Of a stretch of DNA of 64,000 nucleotides, positions 9,149 to 17,913 are shown one piece after another. The DNA is taken from assembly GCF_029892685.1 (NCBI RefSeq), contig NZ_JARXVD010000010.1, positions 1-64,000 on the forward strand. Reading direction: 5' to 3'. Source of the stretch: Mycobacterium sp. OTB74 (GTDB taxonomy: Bacteria; Actinomycetota; Actinomycetes; Mycobacteriales; Mycobacteriaceae). Positions within the stretch are counted from its first letter, which is position 1; every line of letters begins with the position of its first letter. Under the pieces are notes generated by a model. That model did not search any database. It saw nothing but the letters and a program-made list of their open reading frames with translations, and was not told where the DNA came from. Position numbers and translations under genes: made by a program.

Positions 9149-9748
9149 CGCAGGCCGCCCCAGCACCGCGGTGGCAGCAGTGACCGCAGGCTCGGTGAGT
9201 TCGTGGATGTCGCGGCCGTCTTCCACGATCAGGGCCGTCAGTTCGAGCAGCCCGCCGAGCAGGATCAGCGCCAGCGGGCGGCTGACCGTTGGCAACCGGG
9301 CCCGTTGGAACCCCGGGTTCGCGGTGAGGTCGACGACCATGTCGACGAGGCTGGACATGACCTCACGGTGCAGTGGTCGGGCTGCCGCACCGAGTGCGGG
9401 CGCTTCTCGGATCCAGCTCAGGGCGATGGCAGGCTGGGCTGAGATGTGGGCGACGTAGGCCTCGACAGCTGTGCGAATCTGCTTATCCCACGGGGCTTCC
9501 GGGTCGACGGCGCCGCGAATGCGGGCGATCAGTTCGGTGTTGTCGGTGCGTAGCAGTTCGACGAAACACTCTTCCTTGGTGGCGAACTGGTCGTAGAACG
9601 TGCGCTTGGAGGTCTTGGCGTTGCGGACGATGTCGGCCACGGTGGTGTCCCGGTAGCCGCGCGCAGCTATCGATGACATGAGGCCATCGAGCAGCCTCGC
9701 CCGGAACGTCTGTGCAGGCGAGTCGGATACGCCCAATGCAGTTTCCAT
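9125..9748 (-). CDS. TetR family regulator, Rv0135c-like, next to cyp138
   Basis: This 207-residue protein has a TetR DNA-binding domain at about residues 15-65 (LLDGLMSSIAARGYRDTTVADIVRNAKTSKRTFYDQFATKEECF) and a 140-residue helical effector domain. It is divergent from the P450 gene, in the same arrangement as Rv0135c/Rv0136 (cyp138) in M. tuberculosis. Two copies of a TGGTAC-N5-GGTACC site lie in the 99-base intergenic region and are the likely operators for both genes. The ATG at 9748 was chosen because it gives a standard TetR N terminus and leaves the promoter free. Confidence 0.88.
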
Positions 9749-9774
9749 CTGGCTCCCCAAACCCTTGCCCTGTG

Positions 9775-9824
9775 TGGTACTAGCCGGTACCGTACAGCAT
9801 AGTGCAGTGGTACACCGTGGTACC
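9775..9824. promoter_or_regulatory. Tandem TetR operators between tetR and the P450 gene
   Basis: Two matching elements, TGGTAC-TAGCC-GGTACC (9775-9791) and TGGTAC-ACCGT-GGTACC (9808-9824), repeat with starts exactly 33 bases apart, about three helical turns. Each is a near-palindrome. They fill the gap between the divergent starts at 9748 and 9848 and probably bind two repressor dimers on one face of the DNA. Confidence 0.7.
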
Positions 9825-9847
9825 GCCGAGAGTGTTTGGAGCGCTTC

Positions 9848-11203
9848 GTGACAGACAGCAGCACCATGCAGGTAGCCGACCGGGCCGCAGGACAGCAGCG
9901 CCCAGGCGTCAAGCTGCCACCTCGTGCGCGACTGCCGAAACTCGCGCAGAATCTCGGATTTATCGTGAACCGGCGCAAGTTCGTCGATTTGATGACGCCG
10001 CGGCTTGGCAGCGTATTCACCACTGACGCACCGGTATTCGGCCCCATGGTCATGGTGACCGACCCGCAACTGGCCAAGCAGCTCTTCGCCGCCAATACCG
10101 AGGACGTGGGCAACATTCAGCCCAACCTGTCACGGGTGCTCGGCAGCGGATCGGTGTTCGCGCTGGACGGGACCCAGCACCGGCTTCGCCGGAAGCTGCT
10201 GACCCCGCCCTTCCATGGCAAAAGCGTCAAGAACTACGAGACGATCTTCGAAGAGGAGACTCTGCGCGAGTCGGCCCGCTGGCCAGAGGGCCGGCCGTTC
10301 CCGACGCTGGAACCGATGATGCATATCACCTTGAACGCCATCCTGCGCGCGGTGTTCGGTGCTGACGGTGTGCATCTGGACGAACTGCGCCGCATCATCC
10401 CGCCATGGGTCACCCTGGGGTCGCGACTTGCCTTGCTGCCCATACCGTCTCGTAGCTATGGACGGTACAGCCCGTGGGGGCGGCTGGCCGAGTACCGGCG
10501 TCAGTACGACGAGGTAGTCGGTCGGCTGATCGATCAGGTCCGGGTGGATCCGGACCTGGATAGCCGAGATGATGTGCTGGCATTGCTGCTGCGCAGTACG
10601 TACGAAGATGGAACGGCTATGTCCCGCAACGACATTGCCGACGAACTGCTCACCCTGTTGGCGGCCGGCCACGAAACCACGGCCTCGACCATGGCCTGGG
10701 TGTTCGAGCGGATTTCCCGGCACCCCGACGTGTTGCGTCGTCTGGAAGACGAGGCCGGCACGGGAGCCTCGGAGTACCGGCAGGCGGCCATCATGGAGGT
10801 GCAGCGTGTTCGTACCGTCATCGACTTCGCGGGCCGGCACGTGTATGCGCCGACTTTCCAGCTCGGTGACTGGGCCATACCCCACGGATATTCGATCATG
10901 GTGGCCATGAGCCACATGCATGAAAGTGCCACGGAATTCAGCGATCCCGAAAGATTTGATCCCTCACGGTTTGTCGGACAGCGCCCGTCGGCGGCATTCC
11001 TGCCCTACGGTGGTGGCACCCGTCGCTGTGTGGGCGCGGTTTTCGCCAACGTCGAGATGGATGTCGTCCTGCGAACCGTGCTGCGTCACTTCTTCATCGA
11101 GACAACCGACGCGCCGGACGAGAAGGTGCACCCACGCGGCATCGCCTACACGCCGAAGGACGGCGGACGGGTGGTCATGCATCGGCGGGCGAAACCCCTG
11201 TAG
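9848..11203 (+). CDS. cyp138: Cytochrome P450, CYP138-like
   Basis: A 451-residue P450. The I-helix oxygen-activation motif is AGHETT at 273-278, the ExxR motif is E317-R320 (EVQR), and the heme-binding loop FLPYGGGTRRCVG places the cysteine ligand at about C394. No membrane anchor is seen, as usual for soluble bacterial P450s that take electrons from ferredoxin. GTG at 9848 is preferred to a TTG at 9836 because a GGAG lies six bases upstream. The flanking TetR, ephF and msrA reproduce the Rv0134-Rv0137c neighbourhood, which supports the CYP138 assignment. Substrate unknown. Confidence 0.88.
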   Translation: MTDSSTMQVADRAAGQQRPGVKLPPRARLPKLAQNLGFIVNRRKFVDLMTPRLGSVFTTDAPVFGPMVMVTDPQLAKQLFAANTEDVGNIQPNLSRVLGSGSVFALDGTQHRLRRKLLTPPFHGKSVKNYETIFEEETLRESARWPEGRPFPTLEPMMHITLNAILRAVFGADGVHLDELRRIIPPWVTLGSRLALLPIPSRSYGRYSPWGRLAEYRRQYDEVVGRLIDQVRVDPDLDSRDDVLALLLRSTYEDGTAMSRNDIADELLTLLAAGHETTASTMAWVFERISRHPDVLRRLEDEAGTGASEYRQAAIMEVQRVRTVIDFAGRHVYAPTFQLGDWAIPHGYSIMVAMSHMHESATEFSDPERFDPSRFVGQRPSAAFLPYGGGTRRCVGAVFANVEMDVVLRTVLRHFFIETTDAPDEKVHPRGIAYTPKDGGRVVMHRRAKPL

Positions 11204-11212
11204 GTTTTGGGC

Positions 11213-12031
11213 ATGGCCGAGCGGATTTCGCAGTACACCCACGACGGGCTGACCTTCGACGTGGTGGATTCCGGACCGATCGATGGTGACGTGGTGGTGC
11301 TGCTGCACGGGTTCCCGCAGACTGCACAGTCTTGGTCAGCGGTATCAGAGCTGCTGCACGGCAACGGGTTCCGAACTCTGGCACCGAACCAGCGGGGCTA
11401 TTCAGCCGGCGCGCGCCCAGCTGGCCGGCGTCAGTACACGTTGGACAGGCTGTCTGATGACGTTGCCGTGCTGATCGAGCTGACCGGTGGCCCGGTGCAC
11501 CTGGTCGGCCACGACTGGGGTGCAGGCGTGGCCTGGGCGCTGACCTCGGACAGGCCGGAATTGGTGCGCACGTTGACCGCCGTCTCGGTGCCGCATACCG
11601 GTGCCTTCCTCAAAGCAATGGTTGTCGGCACCCAGGCTCTGCATTCGTACTACATGGGCATCTTCCAATTGCCGTGGGTCGGAGAACAGTTCGCGCGGTT
11701 GGCCATGCCACGCAGCGGCATGACGGCCGACGCGCTGGCCGTCGCGCGTGCCGAGGTGTTCGACGGCGGGGCGCTGACCACCGCGCTCAACTGGTACCGC
11801 GCTATGCCTTTCGCATCACCGAGGTCGGCGTTCAAGCCGGTGACCCGTCCCACCACCTACATCTGGAGCGATGGCGACATCGCGCTCGTCCGCAAGGGCG
11901 CACTGCTCACCGAGCAGTACGTCCACGCGCCGTACACGTTCGAGATCGTCGAGGGGGCCAACCACTGGCTCCCCGACATACACCCAGACCGCGTCGCTCA
12001 AGCCATCCTCGAGCGCATCGCCACCGGGTGA
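11213..12031 (+). CDS. ephF: Epoxide hydrolase, alpha/beta-hydrolase fold (EphF-like)
   Basis: This 272-residue enzyme has the HGFP oxyanion motif at 32-35, the nucleophile elbow GHDWG with D101, and a catalytic histidine in EGANHWLPD near residue 251. An Asp nucleophile rather than Ser points to an epoxide hydrolase or dehalogenase. A cap with YYMGIFQLP and tyrosines that could activate the epoxide lies between. It starts nine bases after the P450 stop, so the P450 may make an epoxide that this enzyme opens (inference). The order matches ephF near cyp138 in M. tuberculosis. Confidence 0.85.
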   Translation: MAERISQYTHDGLTFDVVDSGPIDGDVVVLLHGFPQTAQSWSAVSELLHGNGFRTLAPNQRGYSAGARPAGRRQYTLDRLSDDVAVLIELTGGPVHLVGHDWGAGVAWALTSDRPELVRTLTAVSVPHTGAFLKAMVVGTQALHSYYMGIFQLPWVGEQFARLAMPRSGMTADALAVARAEVFDGGALTTALNWYRAMPFASPRSAFKPVTRPTTYIWSDGDIALVRKGALLTEQYVHAPYTFEIVEGANHWLPDIHPDRVAQAILERIATG

Positions 12032-12079
12032 TTTGTGCACGATTCAGTGCGGTCAGCGCCGTGAATCGTACACAGATCA
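12029..12079. terminator. Bidirectional hairpin spanning the ephF and msrA stop codons
   Basis: Eighteen-base arms at 12029-12046 and 12062-12079 pair with one mismatch and one G-U. The arms begin at the TGA of ephF and end at the complement of the msrA TGA, so the hairpin includes both stop codons of these convergent genes. It probably terminates both transcripts. Confidence 0.7.
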
Positions 12080-12580
12080 CGCGCGCCTAGGCAGTTTCCA
12101 GCCAGGGCGCGGGAAGTGGCAGGTGTACCCGTTGGGAATCCGTTCCAGGTAGTCCTGGTGCTCGGGTTCGGCGTCCCAGAAGTCCGACGCCGGGGTCACC
12201 TCGGTGACCACCTTGCCCGGCCACAGCCCGGATGCGTCGACGTCGGCGATGGTGTCCTCGGCGATGCGTTTCTGGTCGTCGTCGAGATAAAAGATGGCCG
12301 ACCGGTAGCTGGTCCCGACGTCATTGCCCTGCCGGTCCTTGGTCGACGGATCGTGGATCTGGAAGAAGAACTCGAGCAGCGCCCGAAAATCGGTTTGCGT
12401 TGGGTCGTAGACGATTTCGATGGCCTCGGCGTGACCGGGGTGGTTCCTGTACGTGGGGTGATCGTTGCGACCGCCCGTGTAGCCGACCCGGGTGGACAGC
12501 ACGCCGGGTTGCTTGCGGATCAGGTCCTGCATACCCCAGAAGCAGCCGCCGGCCAGGATCGCGGTTGCGGTGTTGGTCAT
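12077..12580 (-). CDS. msrA: Peptide methionine sulfoxide reductase A
   Basis: A 167-residue MsrA that reduces methionine-S-sulfoxide in proteins. The catalytic GGCFWG motif is at residues 11-16 with C13 as the nucleophile. [28 protein letters not shown] and [10 protein letters not shown] follow in family order. The ATG at 12580 is preceded by a GGAGG at good spacing. It faces ephF and is divergent from the NTF2-like gene, as in Rv0137c. A KstR-type palindrome lies about 73-86 bases upstream and could touch its promoter too. Confidence 0.95.
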   Translation of the reverse strand: MTNTATAILAGGCFWGMQDLIRKQPGVLSTRVGYTGGRNDHPTYRNHPGHAEAIEIVYDPTQTDFRALLEFFFQIHDPSTKDRQGNDVGTSYRSAIFYLDDDQKRIAEDTIADVDASGLWPGKVVTEVTPASDFWDAEPEHQDYLERIPNGYTCHFPRPGWKLPRRA

Positions 12581-12652
12581 GTTGAGCCTCCTGCTGTCCA
12601 GCGAAGCCGAGTTGACCGCTGCGCGCAAGTGGCTGACCCTCGACAACAGCGT

Positions 12653-12666
12653 TAGAACATGTTCTA
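12653..12666. promoter_or_regulatory. KstR-type operator (perfect 14-base palindrome)
   Basis: TAGAACATGTTCTA fits the published KstR pattern TnnAACnnGTTnnA at every fixed position and is a perfect palindrome. It lies nine bases upstream of the GTG of the NTF2-like gene and between it and divergent msrA. KstR is the TetR-family repressor of cholesterol-catabolism genes in mycobacteria. Confidence 0.7.
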
Positions 12667-12675
12667 GTTTTCCGT

Positions 12676-13188
12676 GTGACGGGCAACACCTTCAGCCGCG
12701 ATGAATTGGTCGCAGCATTCGAAACCTTCGAGCAGACGGTGGATCGGGCCGCCCGGACCCGCGACTGGGATCCGTGGACCGACCACTACACGCCCGACGT
12801 GCTGTACATCGAGCACGCCGCCGGAACCATGCACGGCCGTGAAGAAGTACGCCCATGGATCTGGAACACCATGGAGTCCTTCCCGGGCAGCTACATGACG
12901 GCGTTCCCGTCGCTCTGGAAGGTGTTCGACGAGGACACTGGCCGGGTGATCTGCGAACTGGACAACCCGATGCGCGATCCCGGTGACGGCACCATCATCA
13001 GCGCCACCAACATCTCGATCGTCACCTACGCCGGCGACGGCTTGTGGAGCCGGCAGGAAGACATCTACAACCCGCTGCGCTTCGTGGCAGCCACGGTCAA
13101 ATGGTGCAACAAAGCCAAGGAACTGGGCACCCTGCCCGACGAGGCCGACGAGTGGATGCGCAAATTCGGCGGTTGGGGCAAGCAGTGA
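12676..13188 (+). CDS. NTF2/SnoaL-like protein (Rv0138 homologue)
   Basis: A 170-residue member of the NTF2-like superfamily: N-terminal helix with [42 protein letters not shown], then beta strands and a C-terminal helix. Polyketide cyclases, steroid isomerases and limonene-epoxide hydrolases share this fold. Asp and His residues line the predicted pocket (D34, H37, H49), but the reaction is unassigned. Its stop overlaps the GTG of the following epimerase gene, so the two are co-translated. The KstR-type box just upstream suggests induction by sterol intermediates (inference). Confidence 0.75.
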   Translation: MTGNTFSRDELVAAFETFEQTVDRAARTRDWDPWTDHYTPDVLYIEHAAGTMHGREEVRPWIWNTMESFPGSYMTAFPSLWKVFDEDTGRVICELDNPMRDPGDGTIISATNISIVTYAGDGLWSRQEDIYNPLRFVAATVKWCNKAKELGTLPDEADEWMRKFGGWGKQ

Positions 13189-14198
13189 CAGCTCTGGTCA
13201 TCGGCGCGAACGGCTATCTCGGTTCGCACGTCACCCGGCAGCTCGTGGAGGCCGGCGAGGATGTCCGCGTCATGGTTCGCAAGGGCGCCAACACTGTTGG
13301 TATTGATGACTTGAAGGTCACCCGGTTCGAGGGCGACATCTGGGACAACGACACCTTGCGCGCGGCCATGACCGGGGCCGACGTCGTCTACTACTGCGTG
13401 GTGGACACCCGCGGTTGGCTGCGTGACCCGTCACCGCTGTTCCGCACCAACGTCGAGGGCACCCGCAATGTCCTGGACGTCGCAATCGAGCCCGAAATAC
13501 TTTCGGGGCTAAAGAAATTCGTCTTCACCAGCAGCTATGCCACTGTTGGGCGCAAGCGCGGCCGGGTGTCCACGGAGAACGACATCGCCGACGAGCGCAC
13601 GCTGGTGCCGTATGTGCTGTCGCGGGTGCAGGCGGAGAAACTGGTGCTGCAGTACGCGGGGGAGCGGAGCTTGCCGGCCGTCGCGATGTGCGTGTCCACC
13701 ACCTACGGCGGGCGGGATTTCGGCCGCACGCCGCACGGTCAGATAATCGCCGGAGCTACGTTCGGCAAGCTGCCGTTCGTGATGAGCGGTATCGAACTCG
13801 AAGCGGTAGGTGTCGACGATGCAGCCCGCGCCCTGATTCTGGCCGCCGACAAGGGAACTCCGGGCGAACGGTACCTGATCTCGGCCAAGATGATCAGCAA
13901 TGCCGAGGTAGCTCGCATTGCCGCCGCCGAGGCCGGGGTGCCGGCGCCGGCCAAGTCCATCCCGCTGCCGGTGACCTATGCGCTGGCCACCATGGGCACG
14001 GTGAAGGGCAGGCTCAAGGGCACTGACGAGCACATGTCGCTGGCTTCACTGCGGCTGATGCGCGCCGAGGCTCCGGTGGACTGCAGCAAGGCCAAGCGCG
14101 AATTGGGATGGGAGCCAGGATCGGTCGAGGACGCGGTGCGTGACGCGGCACGATTCTGGGTCGGCATCCGTGAAGCCCGCAGGGCAGCGAAGCGCTGA
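13185..14198 (+). CDS. NAD-dependent epimerase/dehydratase, extended SDR (Rv0139 homologue)
   Basis: This 337-residue protein begins with an NAD-binding glycine motif, VIGANGYLGSH (GxxGxxG at residues 7-13). It continues with FEGDIWD, GADVVYYC, NVEGTRNVLDVA and FTSSYATVG, typical of 3-beta-HSD/cinnamoyl-reductase type extended SDRs. The usual YxxxK motif reads YVLSR, with Arg at the lysine position, so activity may be modified. The GTG at 13185 overlaps the preceding stop (GTGA). With the NTF2-like protein and KstR box, a role in steroid or hydroxyacyl metabolism is plausible but unproven. Confidence 0.82.
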   Translation: MTALVIGANGYLGSHVTRQLVEAGEDVRVMVRKGANTVGIDDLKVTRFEGDIWDNDTLRAAMTGADVVYYCVVDTRGWLRDPSPLFRTNVEGTRNVLDVAIEPEILSGLKKFVFTSSYATVGRKRGRVSTENDIADERTLVPYVLSRVQAEKLVLQYAGERSLPAVAMCVSTTYGGRDFGRTPHGQIIAGATFGKLPFVMSGIELEAVGVDDAARALILAADKGTPGERYLISAKMISNAEVARIAAAEAGVPAPAKSIPLPVTYALATMGTVKGRLKGTDEHMSLASLRLMRAEAPVDCSKAKRELGWEPGSVEDAVRDAARFWVGIREARRAAKR

Positions 14199-14261
14199 AC
14201 AACTCGCAGTGCCGCGTTAAGTCGTTGTCCACCAATGACGACCGGGGCTAACGTCGATGGT

Positions 14262-15092
14262 ATGACGGACAAGTTGCACGTCGACCTGACCGGCGCGCCT
14301 CAGACCATGCTGGCCACGCTCTACGGCAAGGCCCTGGACGCGGGCCTTTCGGAGTCGATCCTGCACGACACCTACGCCCGTGATGTGGTGTCCCGGATCG
14401 ACTACGACTGGTCGCGCACCACGATGACCGCGGCGAGGTCGCCCGGGGTGACCATTCGCAGTGCTCATTTCGACCGATGGGCCGCCGACTTCCTCGCTGT
14501 ACATGCGAAAGCTGTTGTACTTCATCTGGGATGCGGCCTGGATAGTAGATACTACCGACTGAGTCCGGGCCCGGAAGTCGACTGGTACGACGTAGATTAC
14601 CCGGCGGTGGCGGACCTGCGTCGGCAGTTGTATCCGCCACGAGAGCACTGCCACATCGTTGCCGCGTCGGTGACGGACCCGACTTGGCTGGCCGACATTC
14701 CCGGCGACCGACCGGTGCTGATGCTCGCCGAAGGCCTGACCATGTACCTGAGCGAAGCGGACGGGCACGCGCTGTTACGCCGCGTGGTCGAGCATTTCTG
14801 TTGCGGTGAAATCCAATTCGATGCGTTCAGCAGGCTTGGTGTGAAACTGCAGTGGACCAACTCGGTGGTGCGACGCTCCGGGGCGAAACTTCGGTGGGCC
14901 ATGGACAAACCCGAGGACGTGTTGACAGCGGTACCCGGACTGCGGTTGGTGTCCTGCGAGTCGGCCTTCGACGCGGACGGGTTCGATCGGTTGCCTGCGT
15001 CGTTGCGATTGATGTCGGCATTGATGCGGATAGCGCCCGGTATGCGTTACATGTCGCAGTACCACAGGTATTCGTTCGGACAGCCCTGCTAG
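14262..15092 (+). CDS. SAM-dependent methyltransferase, LCMT/TcmP (O-methyltransferase) family
   Basis: A 276-residue protein of the large mycobacterial 'putative S-adenosylmethionine-dependent methyltransferase' family related to leucine carboxyl methyltransferases. N-terminal VDLTGAPQTMLATLYGKALDA is followed by SAM motif I VVLHLGCGLDSRYYR near residue 87, WYDVDYPAVADLRRQL and LMLAEGLTMYLSE. The ATG at 14262 was preferred to one at 14235 because family members start close to MTDK-V/L-HVDLTG. Substrate is unknown. It is monocistronic in appearance and converges on the SRPBCC gene. Confidence 0.82.
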   Translation: MTDKLHVDLTGAPQTMLATLYGKALDAGLSESILHDTYARDVVSRIDYDWSRTTMTAARSPGVTIRSAHFDRWAADFLAVHAKAVVLHLGCGLDSRYYRLSPGPEVDWYDVDYPAVADLRRQLYPPREHCHIVAASVTDPTWLADIPGDRPVLMLAEGLTMYLSEADGHALLRRVVEHFCCGEIQFDAFSRLGVKLQWTNSVVRRSGAKLRWAMDKPEDVLTAVPGLRLVSCESAFDADGFDRLPASLRLMSALMRIAPGMRYMSQYHRYSFGQPC

Positions 15093-15104
15093 CGGACGGG
15101 TCGG

Positions 15105-15572
15105 TCAGCTTTCGGCGCGGGCCTTGAGGCGTTCCAGGGTGAGGCGGATGTGCTCGGCGTTGACCGCGTCGCGATCGCTCACTCCGGTGAGTCCGCCGGC
15201 GAAAATCTTGAACCACCCTGGCCTGGTGTCCCAGGTGGATTCGGATACCTGACAGCCACTTTCGGTGGCGACGATGTCGTAGCGCCAATGTGCGATAGGC
15301 AGTGCAAGAGCGGTGACGTCGAAGGCGAAAATCCGGCCGGGTTCGGCATCGGTGACGGTGCACTTGGTGTTCCAGGTCTTGGCGCCATTGCGGTTGTGGC
15401 CCTTGAACACTGCTCCTCGCGTGACCGACGAGCCTTTCTGCCACACCATCGCGTCGACTTCCTCGGCCAGCGCCGCCAGCGTCGGTAGGTCTGTCAGCAA
15501 CGCGTAAACGGCGGCGGGATCGGCGGCGATCGCTACCGAAGCACTGACGCTGACGGGGCCCTGTCCGGTCAT
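15105..15572 (-). CDS. SRPBCC (START-like polyketide cyclase/dehydrase) family protein
   Basis: A 155-residue single-domain protein with the SRPBCC layout: SASVAIAADPAAVYALLTDL at the N terminus, VTRGAVFKGHNRNGAKTWNTKCTVTDAEPGRIFAFDV in the central strands, and a long C-terminal helix. These proteins bind hydrophobic ligands in a deep pocket. No catalytic residues can be named. The ATG at 15572 gives the standard domain start. It lies tail to tail with the methyltransferase. Confidence 0.8.
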   Translation of the reverse strand: MTGQGPVSVSASVAIAADPAAVYALLTDLPTLAALAEEVDAMVWQKGSSVTRGAVFKGHNRNGAKTWNTKCTVTDAEPGRIFAFDVTALALPIAHWRYDIVATESGCQVSESTWDTRPGWFKIFAGGLTGVSDRDAVNAEHIRLTLERLKARAES

Positions 15573-15819
15573 GGGGCGATAGTAGGGCAGAGCGAAATTG
15601 GCTTTCCAGTCGGTATTTGCCTGTCGATGCGTAATCGCAATGAATTTTGCGCAGGCCTTCGGTTCGCCGCTGACCTGGTAATCGGCAGCGAGGTACAACC
15701 ACGGCAGAAGATCTGCACAGTCGCGCTACAGCTCATTCATAGCTTCACCGGTAACGGTTAACGGGTCATCATGCGATAGACCGCATGACGGCACCTTCCA
15801 GCGAAGGAGTTGAGTTGGT

Positions 15820-16491
15820 ATGAGCTTGAAAAACATTGTCGCGACGGTTGCACTCACCGGTGCGGTGAGTGCGAGTCTCGCGGGACTGGGTATGGGCGTC
15901 GCACAGGCGCAGCCCGGACCCTGCGGCCCGCCGGGGGCGCCCTGCGGTCCCGGCGGCCCGGGAGGCCCGCATGGCGGCCCGGGTGGTCCGGGCGGTGGCC
16001 CGGCAGGCCCGCATGGCGGCCCGGGTGGCCAAGACTGGCACCCAGGTGGGCCCGGCGGCCCCGGTGGTCCGGGTGGTCCGGGCGACTGGCATCCGGGTGG
16101 TCCCGGCGACTGGCATCCCGGTGGTCCGGGTGGCCCAGCCCCAGGCGATTGGCATCCCGGTGGGCCCGGCGACTGGCATCCGGGTGGGCCCGGCGACTGG
16201 CACCCTGGCCCGGGTGATTGGCACCCTGGCCCGGGTGATTGGCACCCTCGACCGGGCGATCCCGGTCCGGGTGACATGCATTGGCGCGGCGGTCCTCCGC
16301 CGTGGGGTGGCGGACCCGCGCCGTGGGGCTTCGGGCCGCCGCCTCGTCCGCCGTTTGCGTGGGTGCCGCCGCCTTTCGGCGCGCCGCCACCACCGGCGTT
16401 CGATTACTGGGGTCAGTCGGTTCAGCCGATCTTTGATCCCGGGTTCAATGGCTGGGGCTTCTGGTTCTTCGGAATCTGGGTGCCGCTGTAA
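15820..16491 (+). CDS. Exported Gly/Pro-rich protein with DWHP repeats
   Basis: This 223-residue protein has a clear signal peptide with an AQA|Q cleavage site after residue 30. A Gly/Pro-rich region carries eight copies of DWHP separated by GGPG-type linkers (about residues 72-145). A proline- and tryptophan-rich tail follows, ending WGFWFFGIWVPL. An AAGGAG ribosome binding site lies upstream. The Asp-Trp-His units could bind metals or cell-wall sugars, but no domain is recognised. Low-complexity exported proteins of this type are common in mycobacteria. The repeated coding DNA is prone to length change. Confidence 0.75.
   Translation: MSLKNIVATVALTGAVSASLAGLGMGVAQAQPGPCGPPGAPCGPGGPGGPHGGPGGPGGGPAGPHGGPGGQDWHPGGPGGPGGPGGPGDWHPGGPGDWHPGGPGGPAPGDWHPGGPGDWHPGGPGDWHPGPGDWHPGPGDWHPRPGDPGPGDMHWRGGPPPWGGGPAPWGFGPPPRPPFAWVPPPFGAPPPPAFDYWGQSVQPIFDPGFNGWGFWFFGIWVPL
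16030..16260 (+). repeat. Tandem DWHP-GGPG coding repeat
   Basis: Eight in-frame copies of a GACTGGCAYCC-type unit encoding DWHP occur with spacers of 3 to 14 residues. Close copies such as GGTGATTGGCACCCTGGCCC recur in tandem at the 3' end of the region. Copy number probably varies between strains. Confidence 0.75.
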
Positions 16492-16625
16492 ACCCGCACT
16501 AATCGAATAAGTGCCGTCTGACGTCTGGGCCTGGCATCGTTCGGTCATCCTCGCAGGTGACCGTCGGTGTCAGGCCCAGCGTCATATCTGGGAATCGACC
16601 ACGGGGACCAGGCGTTGGTACCAAC

Positions 16626-16997
16626 ATGTCTGGTGACTTGAACGAACGTCCCGTGCTGCAACCTTCGGCGCAACACCCCATCACCGTGACACCGACCGGC
16701 AAGCGTGTCACCGTGACGGTGAGCGGCCGCACCGTCGCAACTACCGACGATGCTCTGACTTTGCAGGAGTCCAATTACCCTGCTGTGCAATATATTCCGA
16801 TGGCCGATGTGGACCCGTCGGTGCTGGCCCCCAGCACCACGACGAGCTATTGCCCGTACAAGGGCGACGCCACATATCTGGATGTCCTGGGCGTTCCGGA
16901 CGTGATCTGGACGTACGTACAACCCTACGAGGCCGTGTCCCAGATAGCTGGTAGGGCCGCGTTCTACCCAGACAAGGCCGACGTCCTCGTGGGCTGA
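16626..16997 (+). CDS. DUF427 family protein (Rv0140 homologue)
   Basis: A 123-residue DUF427 protein. It matches the family pattern VTVSGRTVATTDDALTLQESNYPAVQYIPMADVD, then CPYKGDATYLD, and WTYVQPYEAVSQIAGRAAFYPDKADV. The conserved SNYP...YIP and CPYKG motifs are intact. The fold is a small beta-barrel; function is unknown. The ATG at 16626 is chosen for its match to family length. It is followed 22 bases later by the DNA glycosylase gene, so they probably share a transcript, as around Rv0140-Rv0142. Confidence 0.85.
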   Translation: MSGDLNERPVLQPSAQHPITVTPTGKRVTVTVSGRTVATTDDALTLQESNYPAVQYIPMADVDPSVLAPSTTTSYCPYKGDATYLDVLGVPDVIWTYVQPYEAVSQIAGRAAFYPDKADVLVG

Positions 16998-17019
16998 GCC
17001 GTCCACCTACGCTGGACCT

Positions 17020-17913
17020 GTGCTCACCGCGAGCGTGGTCCTGGACGGGCCGGCGGCCCTTGGCCAGACCCTGTCCCCATTGCGTCGAGGCAGTCAAGAC
17101 CCGACGTTCCGGACTGAGGGCCGGGTCATTTGGCGGACCAGTCTGATGTCCTCCGGGCCGGTCAGCGCCCGGCTGAGTGGGGCGGCAAACATCGTTGAAT
17201 GCGAAGCCTGGGGCGACGGCGCCGCCGAGTTCATCGACCGACTGCCGGCACTGGTCGGCGCCGAGGACGACGCCAGCGGATTCGATCCAGCGGACCCGAT
17301 CCTCGCCGAGGCGGTCCGGCGAGCGCCCTACCTGCGACTGTGCCGTACCGGTCGGGTGCTGGAGTCGCTGATCCCCGCGGTCATCGAGCAGCGTGTCGCG
17401 GGCATGGACGCCTGGTCAGCATGGCGGCGAATGCTGTGGCGGTTCGGCGCGCCCGCCCCAGGGCCGGCGCCAACCGGAATGCGGGTGCCACCAGCAGCGG
17501 ACGTCTGGCGCAGCATTCCGTCCTGGGAGTTTCACCGCGCCAACATCGATCCGGGCCGGGCGCGCACTGTTGTCGGCTGCGCCCAGCGGGCCGATGCGGT
17601 TGAGCGGCTGACCCCACAGTCGGCACGTGCGGGCCTGATGTCGTTGCCCGGTGTTGGTGAGTGGACGGCGGCCGAGACCATGCAGCGCGTCTTCGGTGAC
17701 GCTGACGCATTGTCGGTGGGTGACTATCACCTGGCCAAGCTGGTCGGGTGGACTCTGCTGGGCCGGCCGATCGACGATGCGGAAATGATCGACCTGTTCG
17801 AGCCGCTGCGGCCACACCGTCATCGGGCGGTCCGACTGCTGGAAGCAAGCGGCCTGGCGCGCAACCCGAGATTCGGTGCCCGCCAGGCCATTCCGAACCT
17901 GGAAGAACTTTAG
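17020..17913 (+). CDS. AlkA/OGG-like HhH-GPD DNA glycosylase (Rv0142 homologue)
   Basis: A 297-residue protein whose C-terminal half holds a helix-hairpin-helix, [16 protein letters not shown] (from about residue 206), followed by a Gly/Asp loop [15 protein letters not shown] with the expected catalytic aspartate. The N-terminal half resembles the AlkA substrate-recognition domain. It probably removes damaged bases in the cytoplasm, although the catalytic role needs confirmation because Rv0142 is poorly characterised. It starts with GTG and ends next to a convergent aquaporin remnant. Confidence 0.8.
   Translation: MLTASVVLDGPAALGQTLSPLRRGSQDPTFRTEGRVIWRTSLMSSGPVSARLSGAANIVECEAWGDGAAEFIDRLPALVGAEDDASGFDPADPILAEAVRRAPYLRLCRTGRVLESLIPAVIEQRVAGMDAWSAWRRMLWRFGAPAPGPAPTGMRVPPAADVWRSIPSWEFHRANIDPGRARTVVGCAQRADAVERLTPQSARAGLMSLPGVGEWTAAETMQRVFGDADALSVGDYHLAKLVGWTLLGRPIDDAEMIDLFEPLRPHRHRAVRLLEASGLARNPRFGARQAIPNLEEL

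Noticed and set aside
16030..16260. Possible CRISPR-like repeat structure
   Set aside because: The repeats are in-frame DWHP coding units with variable Gly/Pro spacers; no equal-length unique spacers and no cas genes.
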